Below are positions 28,101 to 39,400 of a stretch of 64,000 nucleotides of DNA, in pieces. Both the position numbers and the translations under genes were made by a program. The notes under the pieces were generated by a model, which was given only the letters and a program-made list of their open reading frames with translations, did no database searches and was not told the origin of the DNA. Position 1 is the first letter of the stretch. Each line of letters starts with the position of its first letter. The DNA is from Mytilus trossulus (Eukaryota; Mollusca; Bivalvia; Mytilida; Mytilidae), in assembly GCF_036588685.1 (NCBI RefSeq), contig NC_086374.1, forward strand, positions 65,098,457-65,162,456, written 5' to 3'.

Positions 28101-31100
28101 GAATAATGCTTATTTGGGCCCTTTTTTGGCCCCTAATTCCTAAACTGTTGAAACCAAAACTCCCAAAATCAATCCCAACCTTTCTTTTGTGGTCATAAAC
28201 CTTGTGTCAAAATTTCATAGATTTCTATTCACTTTTACTAAAGTTAGAGTGCGAAAACTAAAAGTAGACGACGACGACGCCAACGTGATAGCAATATACG
28301 ACGAAAATTTTTTTCAAAAGTTGCGGTCGTATAAAAATAAAATCATACAGATTAATCATATAAAGAAGGTGTCATTATCACCACTGTCAAATTTGGGGAT
28401 TTTGTAGGCTTCGCATGATAACATGTCAGAAAGGTTCATACCACTGACAGGTTCGTTAGATCTACCATGTCAATAAGGCTTTTAATAACTTTAGAGCTAT
28501 AAATATATTGTATCCACAAAAACTTCTGTCAATCCCAGATACACACTAAAATAGGTTGTTTCTCTAATTTTTGTGCTATTTTCACATTTTCTGACCGGTG
28601 TGAGAAAAATATTTCTCCTCAGTATTGAAAAATTTGTTCTCTGCAAATGATTGGTTGAAATTTAATTGTGGCGTTAAATTTTCTTGTTTTCTTCTGAATT
28701 TTCTCATTGTGACGTCATGAAAAAAGTGACCATGTCTGATGACGTCACATCAAAAGTACACAACTTTCCTCAAATCTTTGAAACGAAAGGATAAAAATCA
28801 TAAGAGAAACAGATTCCACCACTGTAACTCATGCATTACAATAATTGTTAAAGTTGTTCTAAATATATAGTTATAAATGACATTTCCAACTCATGTATCT
28901 GAACTGTTTCAAGTTTGTTAATAACTGCAGATTGTAATTTGTAGCCTATTAATATGTTATGTGTGTCAAGCATGAAGTTTTTAACATTTTACAATAGATA
29001 AACCTATACATGGTTAAAGTACCTGTTATTTTCGAACAGTGTTCACTGTCAATTGATTGAACAGAATCAAATAATAGTTCTTCATCTGTTGATGATGTAT
29101 GGTCTGAGACATCTTTTGATGAATACAGATCTACTGGAATAGGCTTACTGTAAATGAAAATGTTTAATTTAAACCTGATTTCAAATACTGTGATAAAATA
29201 TTATCTTTTAAAAGCTCAGGTTTTTTCCTAAATTTCCTCTATACTCATGATACTAGGGTACATTTTCAGTTTTGAATTCACCTGAGTGACCTCAGAGTTC
29301 AGTACATTTGTTGTAGTTTCGTGATTATCACTTTTTTATAGTGTTCATTTCTGAGAATGTTGATCCCATCTACTTTTTTTCTGTGAAATGAATATTTGAA
29401 ATTATCCTAAATTATAATATTTTTTTTTAACCATAATGGATAGTCATGAGGGACAATCAACAAATATCTATATGATATCTTCCTTATTATCAAAGTACAA
29501 AATGTAAATATGGTATTATTTACAACTATCCAAAGAACATAAATAATATGCACATAATAAAATTGAGAATGGAAATGGGGAATGTGTCAAAGAGACAACA
29601 ACCCGACCAAATAAAAAAACAACAGCAGAAGGTCACCAACAGGTCTTCAATGTAGCGAGAAATTCCCGCACCCGGAGGCATCCTTCAGCTGGCCCCTAAA
29701 CAAATATATACTAGTTCAGTGATAATGAACGCCATACTAATTTCCAAATTGTACACAAGAAACTAAAATTTAAATAATACAAGACCAACAAAGGCCAGAG
29801 GCTCCTGACTTGGGACAGGCGCAAAAATGCGGCGGGGTTAAACATGTTTGTGAGATCTCAACCCTCCCCCTATACCTCTAACCAATGTAGAAAAGTAAAA
29901 GCATAACAATACACACATTAAAATTCAGTTCAAGAGAAGTCCGAGTCTGATGTCAGAAGATGTAACCAAAGAAAATAAAAAAAATGACAATAATACATTA
30001 ATAACAACAGACTACTAGCAGTTAACTGACATGCCAGCTCCAGACTTCAATTAAACTGACTGAAAGATTATGATTTCATCATATGAACATCAGGCACAAT
30101 CATTCCCGTAAGGGGTTTAGTATCATACCATCATAACATATATGAGAAGAACATAACCCGTGTCATGCCAACAACTGTTTTAGAATAAATGTGTTTAGTT
30201 CCGACGCAAAGACCTTATCAGTGACTAAATATTAACGCCAAAATATGCAATCTTCTATGACTTGACAACAGTATCGTAATTATATCCCTTCTTAATAAGT
30301 CTATTCAAAGGTTTTGTAAGTTTATGAGGTGAATACTGACACCTTTGTGCTTTATAAAGAATATTTCCATAAAAAATTGGATGTGAAATACCTGAACGTA
30401 TAAGAAGTCTGCATGTTGAGCTATATTTACGAATGATGTCTTTATACCGATGATAAAATTTAGTAAATGTTTTGACTAGTTTGTGATATTGAAAACCCTG
30501 GTGTAATAATTTTTCAGTAATACATAAATTTCTCTCGTTAAAATCTAAAACATTGTTACATACACGAGCGAATCGTACAAGTTGAGATATATAAACACCG
30601 TAAGATGGTGACAAGGGAAGAGAATGCTTCTTTGTCATTTGCATAAAAAATACCTTTAATCTATAAAATTTTTTATGATCAGTTATATGCTGGATTTAAA
30701 ATAAGAGTCTAAACTTTACTTTTCTTTTATTATGATGTTGAAAAATAAGGTAATGATAATGGATTGATATTTTATACCCACATGTAAATTATAACATGCA
30801 CATCAGCACAAGAACAAGTTAATGTGACATCTGATTGTGAACAGGCTTTGTTTAAAACTGACCTCAAGAGCCTAATTAATAATGTGCTAGTTCATGAGAT
30901 AAGGATCAGAGTCTGAAGAAAGATGTGTCACCCAGGTTCCTACCAGGATATATTATTTGGGATCTCAGCTCACTAGGACTTGAATGATGCATGTATGGTG
31001 CATGTTAAGTGGAAAAGCAGCAAATTTAAGGTCTTTGGATTGGGCCGACCTGGAATCTCTTAAATTTATATGTCTGCATGTTTATGCATTGTTTGTTAAA

Positions 31101-32432
31101 AAGTTTTCTATTTAACAATACTACATTATTTAATGAGGAACCCAGGTATTTCCAACTATATAGAGCAGTTATGACATCATGGAAAAGTAATGTTATATCA
31201 GAACCTATCTTTATTGAAACAAATAGCCATAATAAAGGTACAAAAATGTACATGTATATAAATATATATTGAACATTTTATTATATGATGCATATGTATG
31301 TAGTAAAGAACTTCACAATAATAAAGTGAATACATGGTTTTCAAGTATAGACTGTATTTTAAAAAAGCTAGGCATACAAACATGTAATTCAAAAACCAGT
31401 ATACATTGTATACTCTTTCACAAAATTTATCAAAATAAGCTATATAAAAAAGCTATATATATCTCCATTTCTGGAAGGAAAATAGAAATAAAGTTTTACA
31501 TTCAGATCAAGGTAAACTTACTACCTATTTTTCTTTTAAAACTCTATTTTGTTTTGAAAAATATTTGGATCTAAAAGATTTTAGATTAAGACAATCAATC
31601 TGAAAAAATAGAATAAGCGCTCATCCATTAAGGATTGAGACTGATAGATATGCCAAACTGTATGTGAATTAAGGACACTCAGAAAATGTTTATTCTGTAC
31701 TTTAAATAAAGTTGAAGATGAGATACACTTTGTAACTGAATGTCCACTATATATTGATAACAGAAATATTTTTTTTACTGAAATATCTCTAAATTGTAAT
31801 AATTTTCAATCGTTAGACAATTTTTCAAAGTTTTTATGGCTATTTACACAAGAAAATTTAAATGTGTATAAATGTTTAGGAAAGTATTTATCTAAAAATC
31901 TAGAGATAAGGAGAAGTTCAAAAATAATGAATACAAATTAGCCACAAATATACATATTTTGAGTGGTATATGATTTTAAAAGGTATATTTTTAAGATCTA
32001 AATTGTATTGTCTGGTTCTTTCCTGGCCTTTTATAGCATTTTTAATAGTACTTAACAATGTTGTTTTCTTATATTATATGTCTCTAATTTATGTCTAATA
32101 TGTACTTGTATGTAATGTCACGAAAGCTCTTTATAGGGCCCTTTAATTGGAAATAAAATATTCTTATTCTTATAAAAATTTGAACCTTACATGTCTGGGT
32201 GGGATACAACTTCATCAACTCTCTTTTTCAAGAAACTATCATCACTAAGCATCCGCAATAATTCATCATCTTCTCGTTCAAGAAGGACTCCTGTAACTTT
32301 GCAAATGAGTTCTGAATTTTCAGAGACTTGTCCTGTGTTGACAATGTGCGAAATTTTGACATACAAGTGTTCACCAAGTATTTCTTGTTTATCTTTTATT
32401 TTTGGAACAGGGAATTTTTTAATTGCGCTCAT
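22197..32432 (-). CDS. Small protein with three MLLE (PABC-type) domains and no RRM, complete, 4 exons
   Basis: Coding exons, minus strand: 32432-32191, 29147-29023, 25486-25307, 22306-22197 (stop 22199-22197). Phases run 2, 1, 1 and all borders are GT-AG, giving 218 residues. MLLE1 is about 16-76 (LGEHLY at 19-24, KVTGVLLE at 45-52). MLLE2 is about 101-153 (KITGM at 120-124) and lacks the LGE/IGE start. MLLE3 is about 158-216 (IGEMLY at 162-167, KITGM at 180-184). Residues 82-100 form a polar, Ser/Asp-rich linker. An in-frame TAA directly precedes the ATG, supporting the start. Family knowledge: MLLE domains of poly(A)-binding proteins and UBR5 bind PAM2 peptides in translation, deadenylation and mRNP factors. 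No RNA-binding domain is encoded, so I infer an adaptor or competitor for PAM2 partners. It shares a promoter region with RPL28. I do not recognise a named orthologue. Confidence 0.87.
22433..22640 (+). mobile_element. 5'-truncated LINE 3' end, opposite orientation
   Basis: Reverse complement of the family end: TTGGTGACCTTCTGCTGTTG, then CATTCCCCATTTCCATTCAC. Lies in the last intron of the triple-MLLE gene. Confidence 0.65.
22785..22965 (-). mobile_element. Diverged tRNA-derived SINE
   Basis: Matches the copy at 25670-25870 over the AGTGCCTGGAGAA, AGTCAATTAAGATTGGA and TTTTGACTGGCTAGTGAT blocks. The tRNA-like head is mostly lost. Confidence 0.5.
23015..25135. mobile_element. ~2.1-kb element bounded by inverted satellite arrays
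   Basis: Left end (23020-23160): about eight units of 16-17 bp with core CCGACAGCCCATTA. Right end (25015-25125): about seven units of the reverse complement, TAATGGGCTGTCGG. The 1.85-kb interior has no convincing gene; short open frames there lack recognisable domains. Lies within the third intron of the triple-MLLE gene. Confidence 0.6.
25670..25870 (-). mobile_element. tRNA-derived SINE
   Basis: On the minus strand a tRNA-like A box (GTGGCAGAGTGGTGG) is followed at a plausible distance by a degraded B box (GAGTATAGAACCC). A conserved core follows, seen on the plus strand as AGTCAATTAAGATTGGAGTC and GGAGGAAGCGGATTGCCTGG. Resembles bivalve tRNA/core-domain SINEs; the family name is not assigned. 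Confidence 0.6.
26554..28335 (-). mobile_element. Large TATACGACCGC repeat, copy R2
   Basis: Full-length member of the family at 3487-5449, inverted. The plus strand starts AACCAGATGCTCCGCAGGGC and ends GCGGTCGTATAA. Internal ~190-bp and ~145-170-bp tandem blocks are conserved. In intron 2 of the triple-MLLE gene. Confidence 0.7.
28336..29022. promoter_or_regulatory. Intronic stretch with two perfect CRE palindromes
   Basis: TGACGTCA at 28710-28717 and again at 28740-28747, exactly 30 bp apart. The rest of the stretch has no recognised feature. Regulatory use is inferred only; the stretch may itself be repeat-derived. Confidence 0.35.
29557..30645 (-). mobile_element. LINE-type retroelement, 5'-truncated, with reverse-transcriptase C-terminal fragment
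   Basis: The longest family member in the window. The 5' (right) end encodes a 129-codon open stretch (30644-30255, minus) with GVYISQLVRFAR, LLHQGF and FTKFYHRY. This motif order is common at the C-terminus of invertebrate retroelement reverse-transcriptase proteins. The long 3' part has no frame and is shared with four shorter copies. Catalytic domains are absent, so it is dead. In intron 1 of the triple-MLLE gene. Confidence 0.7.
31040..32165 (+). mobile_element. Decayed LINE 3' fragment
   Basis: Broken frames on the plus strand include, at about 31680-31770, a C..C...EDE.HF..ECPLY pattern typical of the zinc-knuckle end of non-LTR retrotransposon proteins. The 3' end has GGAAATAAAATATTCTTATT, a simple-tail motif. 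Many stops and frameshifts. It ends about 25 bp short of the splice donor of the first MLLE exon. Confidence 0.55.
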
Positions 32433-32783
32433 TTAGGAAATCTGCATAGAATAACGTATTTTTGCCTAGGAGAACTTAAATTTTATTATTAGTTAAATAA
32501 CATTAAAAGATTATCAGTTTCAACAGGGACATATGTCTCTGGTTTCAACATGTGTTCTCCATTTGTAAACAAATATATTAATGCGCTTATTCACTTCCGG
32601 TTAAAAATTGATAAAAAATAGTTCAATAAATAATAAGTTCAAATTCATTTCTTAACTTATTATATAATTAATCACTGTGTAATTTACGATAGAGTGTATT
32701 TTATCCCTTTTCTAAGTAAAAAAATATACACATTTCTAATAATTTAAGTAACCGGAAAACAGCTGAAAGAAGTTCTGACAGGG
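32433..32783. promoter_or_regulatory. Shared divergent promoter region, triple-MLLE gene / RPL28
   Basis: About 350 bp separates the minus-strand MLLE start codon from the likely RPL28 transcription start. Two ETS-type cores face opposite ways: CACTTCCGG at 32592-32600 and CCGGAA at 32752-32757. No TATA box is obvious at the usual distance. Bidirectional use is inferred from gene layout. Confidence 0.5.
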
Positions 32784-32807
32784 CCTCTTTTTCACTGCTC
32801 ACCTAAG
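32784..32807 (+). promoter_or_regulatory. Probable RPL28 5'TOP leader exon
   Basis: CCTCTTTTTC resembles the terminal oligopyrimidine start of ribosomal protein mRNAs. The following CCTAAG/GTATAA gives a donor at 32808, and an acceptor (TATTTTCAG) lies at 33463, ten bases before the first L28 ATG. The transcription start itself is inferred. Confidence 0.55.
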
Positions 32808-33473
32808 GTATAACATGTGGATCTAACACGCTGCTTAACTTTGCAGTTTTCCACATTTATACCTAACAATTTTCCACTGAATGAAATAAAACAGTCTTTT
32901 CCCATAGTTTGGCAAAGGAAATGACTGTCAGAAATAATTTAAAATGAACCATTTAGTTTGAATTCCATAGTCTAAAAGGTTTCAGCTCTGTTCCCCCCTT
33001 TTTCTACTTTGGCCAAATTTATATTTCGTTCTTGTTCTGTTGAAATTCAGTTGCGCTTTTAAAACTGTATAATGGCTAGACACTTCTCGATTTTTTCACT
33101 TAAACATATCTCTAACAAACTGCATATGAAAATTTAGTTTCTGCATTATTTATAAATTATATCGTGCTTGAAGTTCAATTTGAAATAGTATTCCCTGCTC
33201 TTGTACATCAGCGATCACAGGCACTTGACCTTGATTGTTAAACCCATATACTTCATGATCAGTATAACACAAGGTATGTAAGTCGCATATTTCAAAAATG
33301 TCTCCCAGTTGTAAAATCAGTAGCATTGTCAGTTTATTTTCGACTGCCTCTGCATTACAAAATTTCCTTTATTTATGTCAGAGGTGAAGACTAAAATAGT
33401 ACATCTACAGTAGTTGTGTATATGCAGCTGCCAATGTAAAGTATCTACTTTTGATATTTTCAGACCAGACAAA

Positions 33474-36400
33474 ATGGCAATGTCTGCAGATCTACAGTGG
33501 TTAATCATCAGAAACAATTCCAGTTACTTGTTGAAAGGTAGCAGACAGACCTTCAGCACTGTAAGTATACTTAACAGGTTGGGCTCAAGTCATAAAACGT
33601 AGGGTGATCCCAGATTTATGGGGTAAACACGTTTTTCTGGAATCGAAAAACACCACAAAACTAGGGTATAAAACTTCTTACATTGTTTCCCCAGCAACTG
33701 TGAAAGAGAGCACCATGTCAGCTGTTGCGGTAAGTTTAATCCAACATGAACTTTTGTTAATGTCAAGTTGTTTGCCATTGCTTTACTTATTCTTTTGTGT
33801 AAGTCTCAGAATAAATAGGCTTCATAACCGGAAGTGTAAAAATCAAGTCATTTATCAATAATACCATCATTTCTTTACTTTCTAGATGAATTATCTTTCT
33901 CACTAACTTTGTCGACTAACATTGCACCATCTTGAACAACAATGCAAGTGCAGTATAAAACAAAGCTTTCTATTGATCAATTAATCTTTTGAGCTTTGTT
34001 AAATTCTATGGAGTGCAAAATTAACAAAACAATACCAAAAACGGTTCTAGTTTAAAAATATTTCAAACAATGGTTTCAGTACTTCTGCAAGTGATGACTT
34101 AAGTATTGACACCTCTTATGGGAGTATCATAAGTATACATATCATGTTTGATTTTTGGTGGTGCAACTTTAACATTTTTCTCTTCTCAAAATCTTTAACA
34201 TTTAATTTTCAATTTCAAACACTGGTTTCAGTGCCTCTGCAAGTGATGACTTAAGTTATTGACACCTCTTATGGGAGTGAAGTTATCACAATGAATATAA
34301 CAAGCTTACTTGTTTGACTGATGCAGTGGTATTGACATTTTGACAATTTTAATATTATCTAGCAAAAGGCTATCAATTTGTGCCTTTCATCTGTAAGATT
34401 TTCTGTAAAATGACTGAAACAATTGAATTATAATTGAATAATATTGATCCTGAATGTATAGATTATGGATGGTTGATGTCGATTTAAGTTTATCTACCAC
34501 TGAAAAAGTGTTTGCTATTTCACCTTCAAAAAAACATTTTGCTTTATGAAAAGATTGTTATGCCCCTGCTGTAACAGAGGGGTCATCAAAATTTACTTCT
34601 GGACATCCAAAACAGTTTCACTTCCCCAAGTTTTGAATTCTGCAACCAAATATTATGAAACTGGCACAATGCCTACTACCACAAAATACAGATCCAGTTT
34701 GATTTTCAAACCTGTTACATTTTCTATTTCAAACACTGGTTTCAGTGCCTCTGCAAGTGATGACTGAAGTTATTGACACCTCTTATGGGAGTGAAGTTAT
34801 CACAATGAATATAACAAGCTTACTTGTTTGACTGATGCAGTTACATACAAAATTATGATGATTTTGGATCATCTAACGAAAAACATAACATTTTGGCCCT
34901 TCATCTTAAGGTTTACTGCAGATCCTGAGGGTGAATTGGTTATGGTTGGTTGATTTATTATAAGTTTATCAACCACTGTCTCATTTCAACATAAACTAAT
35001 TATGTGTTTCCTATTTCACCTCAAAAAAGTTAAAGAACGCCTAGGGTAGGTTAAACTTTTTGCTTTGAGGTTAATGAAAACATTTTTATGCCTGCTTTAG
35101 CCATAGTAGGAGGTGGTCATAAAGATTTTCTCCTGTATGTCCAAAAATGTGTTTCTGTTCTCAACTTTAGTTTTAAGCATCCACATATTATGAAACTTGT
35201 ACACTATGACTACTCCCACAAACTACAATTGAAAATTGAATTTGGTGGTCAGAGTTGGCGAAAAGTGTCAGTCCTCAGGATTTCACCACCAAAATTTTCC
35301 ATAGGACTGACACAATTTTAGTATTTTTCAATAGATTAATAGTGAGGACCAGCAAATTTTCTTCAAGGACCACCAGGGGAAAAAAGATTTCTCGAACTCT
35401 GGGTGGTGATACTTAAACCTTTCTGGAGTTATGCCGGTTTAAAAAAGAGAAAAATGTTGCAAATTTCCTGCATTCTGTAATTTAAGTTAAAGTAGCCTTA
35501 ACTGTATGTTATGAAACTAGTACACAATTCTTATTAACACAAAATACAGATCAAGTTGGATTTTTGGTAGTGCCACTTTAACTGGTCTAACGTTAAAAAA
35601 ACCTTCAAACCTGTTACATTTTCTATTTAAAAATCTGGTTTCAGTGCTTCTGCAAGTGATGACTTAAGTTATTGACACCTCTTATGGGAGTGAAGTTATC
35701 ACAATGAATATAACAAGCTTACTTGATTGACTGATGCAGTGACATTGAAAATTTTGATAATTTTAATGTTATCTTTCAAAAGTCTATCAATTTGTGCCTT
35801 TCATCTGTAAGATTTTCTGTAGATCCTTTCTGTAAAATGACTGAAACAATTGAATTATAATTAAATAATATTGATCCTGAATGTATAGATTATGGATGGT
35901 TGATGTTGATTTAGTTTATCAACCACTGAGTCAGGCCAAAATAAAAGTTGTTAGTTATTACACCTTGGAAAAAACTTTTTGCTTCATGAAAACATTGTTA
36001 TGCCCCTGCTGTAACAGAGGGGTGGGTCATCAAGATTTAATTCTGGACGTCCAAAACAGTTTCAGTTCCCCAAGTTTTAAATTCTGCAACCAAATATTAT
36101 GAAACTTAAACACAATGCCTACTACCACAAAATACAGACCAGTTTAATTTTCAAACCAGTTACATTTTCTATATCAAACACTGGTTTCAGTGCCTCTGCA
36201 AGTGATGACTGAAGTTATTGACACCTCTTATGGGAGTGAAGTTATCACAATGAATATAACAAGCTTACTTGTGAGACTGATGCAGTGGCTTTGAAACACA
36301 TGGTAATTTTGGATCATCACACGATAAGCTATCAATTTGTACCCTTCTGTAAGTTTTCTGTACGTAGATCCTTTCAGTAAAATGACAAAAGAATTGAATT

Positions 36401-39400
36401 GGTCTTGGACAAAATTGGTCATGAGTGTAGATAGATTATGGTTGGTTAATTTCATATAAGTTATTCAACCACTTTGTCAGGCCAAAATAGATTGATTTTG
36501 TGTTTCCTATTTTACCTCCAATTAAATTATGTACAATGTACCAGTAGTTAGTAAAAATATTTTCCTTTATGGAAACATTTTTATGCTGTGTCTGTAGCAG
36601 AGGAGTAATGAAGATTTACTCCTGTACATCCTTAAATCCCATAATTGGTTTCCATTATCTAACTTAAGTTTGCAGCAACCAAACATCACGAAACTTATAC
36701 ACAAGGCCAAATACCACAAATTACAGATCAAGTTTGAAATTTGGATTGCAGCATTGTCTGCTGGTGTGACTTTAACTTTTCTAGAGTTACTGTTGGTTTA
36801 AAACTGGTAAAATTGCTGAATTTATTTTTATTATGGACCTTAAGTACAAATGTAAGTCTCAACTGAAGGTCATTTAACTTGTACACTATGTTTATAAACC
36901 TTAAATACAGATAATCATAATGTCAGATTTTTGGTGGAGCCACTTCAATATTTCTAGTTTAAAAAGACCTCAAACTTTTTACATTTTCAATTTCAAAATC
37001 TGGTTTCAGTGCCTCTGCAAGTGATGACTTAAGTTATTGACACCTCTTATGGGAGTGAAGTTATCACAATGAATATAACAAGCTTACTTGTAAGACTGAT
37101 GCAGTGGCATTGAAGATAATAATTTTAATATTATCTAGCTAAAGGCTATCAATTTGTGCCTTTCATCTGTAAGATTTTCTGTAGATTCTTTCTGTAAAAT
37201 GACTGAAACAATTGAATTATAATTAAATAATATTGATCCTGAATGTATAGATTATGGATGGTTGATATTGATTTAGTTTATCAACCACTGAGTCAGGCCA
37301 AAATAAAAAGTGTTTGCTATTTCACCTTCGAAAAAACATTTTGCTATTTGAAAACATCGTTATGCCCCTGCTGTAGCAAAGGAGTCATCAAGATTAACTC
37401 CTGGACATCCAAAACTGTTTAGTTCCCCAAGTTTTAAATTCTGCAACCAAATATTGTGAAACTTAAACACAATGCCTACTACCACAAAATACAGATCCTG
37501 TTTGATTTTCAAACCAATTACATTTTCTATTTCAAACTATTTCAAACACGGGTGTCAGTGCTTCTGCAAGTGATGACTTAAGTTATTGACACCTCTTATG
37601 GGAGTATCATAAGTATACATATCATGTTTGATTTTTGGTGGTGCAACTTTAACATTTCTCTCTCCTCAAAATCTTTTACATTTAATTTTCTATATCAAAC
37701 ACTGGTTTCAGTGCCTCTGCAAATGATGACTTAAGTTATTGACACCTCTTATGGGAGTGAAGTTATCACAATGAATATAACAAGCTTACTTGTTTGACTG
37801 ATGCAGTGGCATTTAAAATTATGATAATTTTGGATCTTCTAGCAAAATACATTACATTTTGGCCTTTCATCTTAAGTTTTCTGCAGATCCTTTAATTTCT
37901 GTGAAATGACTGAATGAATCGGTCTTGGAAAAAATTATCCTGAGTGTGAATTGGTTATGGTTGGTTGATTTATTATTAGTTTATCAAACACTGTGTCATG
38001 TCAACATAAACTAATTATGTGTTTCCTATTTCACCTCACAAAAATTCATTAAGAACGCTGAGGGTAGGTTACTTTTTGCTTTTAAGTTTATGAAAACATT
38101 TTTTATGCCTGCTTTAGCCATAGTAGCAGAGGGGTCATAAAGATTTTCTCCTGTTTGTCCAAAAATGTGTTCCTGTTCTCAACTTTAGTTTTAAGCATCC
38201 AAATATTATGAAACTTATACACTATGGCTACTCCCACAAAATACAATTGAAAATTGAATTTGGTGGTGATACTTTTACCTTACTAGAGTTACATGTATGC
38301 CAGTTTAAAAAAGAAAAAAAAATGTTGAAAATTTCCTGCATTCTGTAACTTAAGAACATGTAGCCTCAACTTTATGTTATGAAACTTGTACACAATGCTT
38401 ATTAACACAAAATACAGATCAAGTTTGAATTATAATTAAATAATATTGATCCTGAATGTATAGATTATAAATGGTTGATGTTGATTTAGTTTATCAACCA
38501 CTGAGTGAGGCCAAAATAAATAGTGTTTGCTATTTCACCTTCGAAAAAATTGTTATGCCCCTAGCTGTAACAGAGATGTCATCAAGATTTACTCCTGGAC
38601 ATTCAAAACAGTTTCAGTTCCCCAAGTTTTAAATTCTGCAACCAAATATTATGAAACTTAAACACAATGCCTTCTACCACTAAATACAGGTGATATCCAG
38701 TTTGATTTTCAAACCTGTTATATTTTCTATATCAAACACTGGTTTCAGTGACTCTGCAAGTGATGACTTAAGTTATTGACACCTCTTATGGGAGTGAAGT
38801 TATCACAATGAATATAACAAGCTTACTTGTGAGACTGATGCAGTGACATTGAAAATTTTGATAATTTCAATATTATCTATCAAAATGCTATCAACTTGTG
38901 CCTTTCATCTGTAAGATTTTCTGTAGATCCTTTCTGTGAAATAACTGAAACGTTTGAATTATAAGTGAACAATAATGACCCTGAATGGTTGGTTGATTTT
39001 GTTTTAGTTTAGAAACCACTGAGTTGGATCTATTAAATAGTGTGTTTGCTATTTCACTTTCAAAAAAACTTATTGCTTCATACAACCATTGTTATGCCCC
39101 TGCTGTAGCAGAGATCAAGATTTACTCCTGCACATCAAAGAATCAGTTTCAGTGCCCCAAGTTTTAAATTCTGCAGTTAAATATTATGAAACTTATACAC
39201 AATGCCTACTAGATCAAGTTTGACTTTCAAACCTTTATTTCAAACACGGGTGTCAGTGCCTCTGCAAGTGATGACTTAAGTTATTGACACCTCTTATGGG
39301 AGTGAAGTTATCACAATGAATATAACAAGCTTACATGTTTGACTGATGCAGTGGCATTTAAATTGATGATAATTCTGGATCATCAAGCAAAAGGCTATCA

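Noticed and set aside
31078-31574. Overlapping open frames of 64-101 codons near the triple-MLLE gene
   Set aside because: They fall in a decayed LINE fragment with frame breaks, and composition follows AT content.
33693-33730. Possible tiny exon encoding MSAVA with a GTAAGT donor in RPL28 intron 1
   Set aside because: It resembles the L28 start, but joining it after the 33560 exon reads into a stop, and no L28 sequence follows. Could be an alternative leader, but support is too thin.
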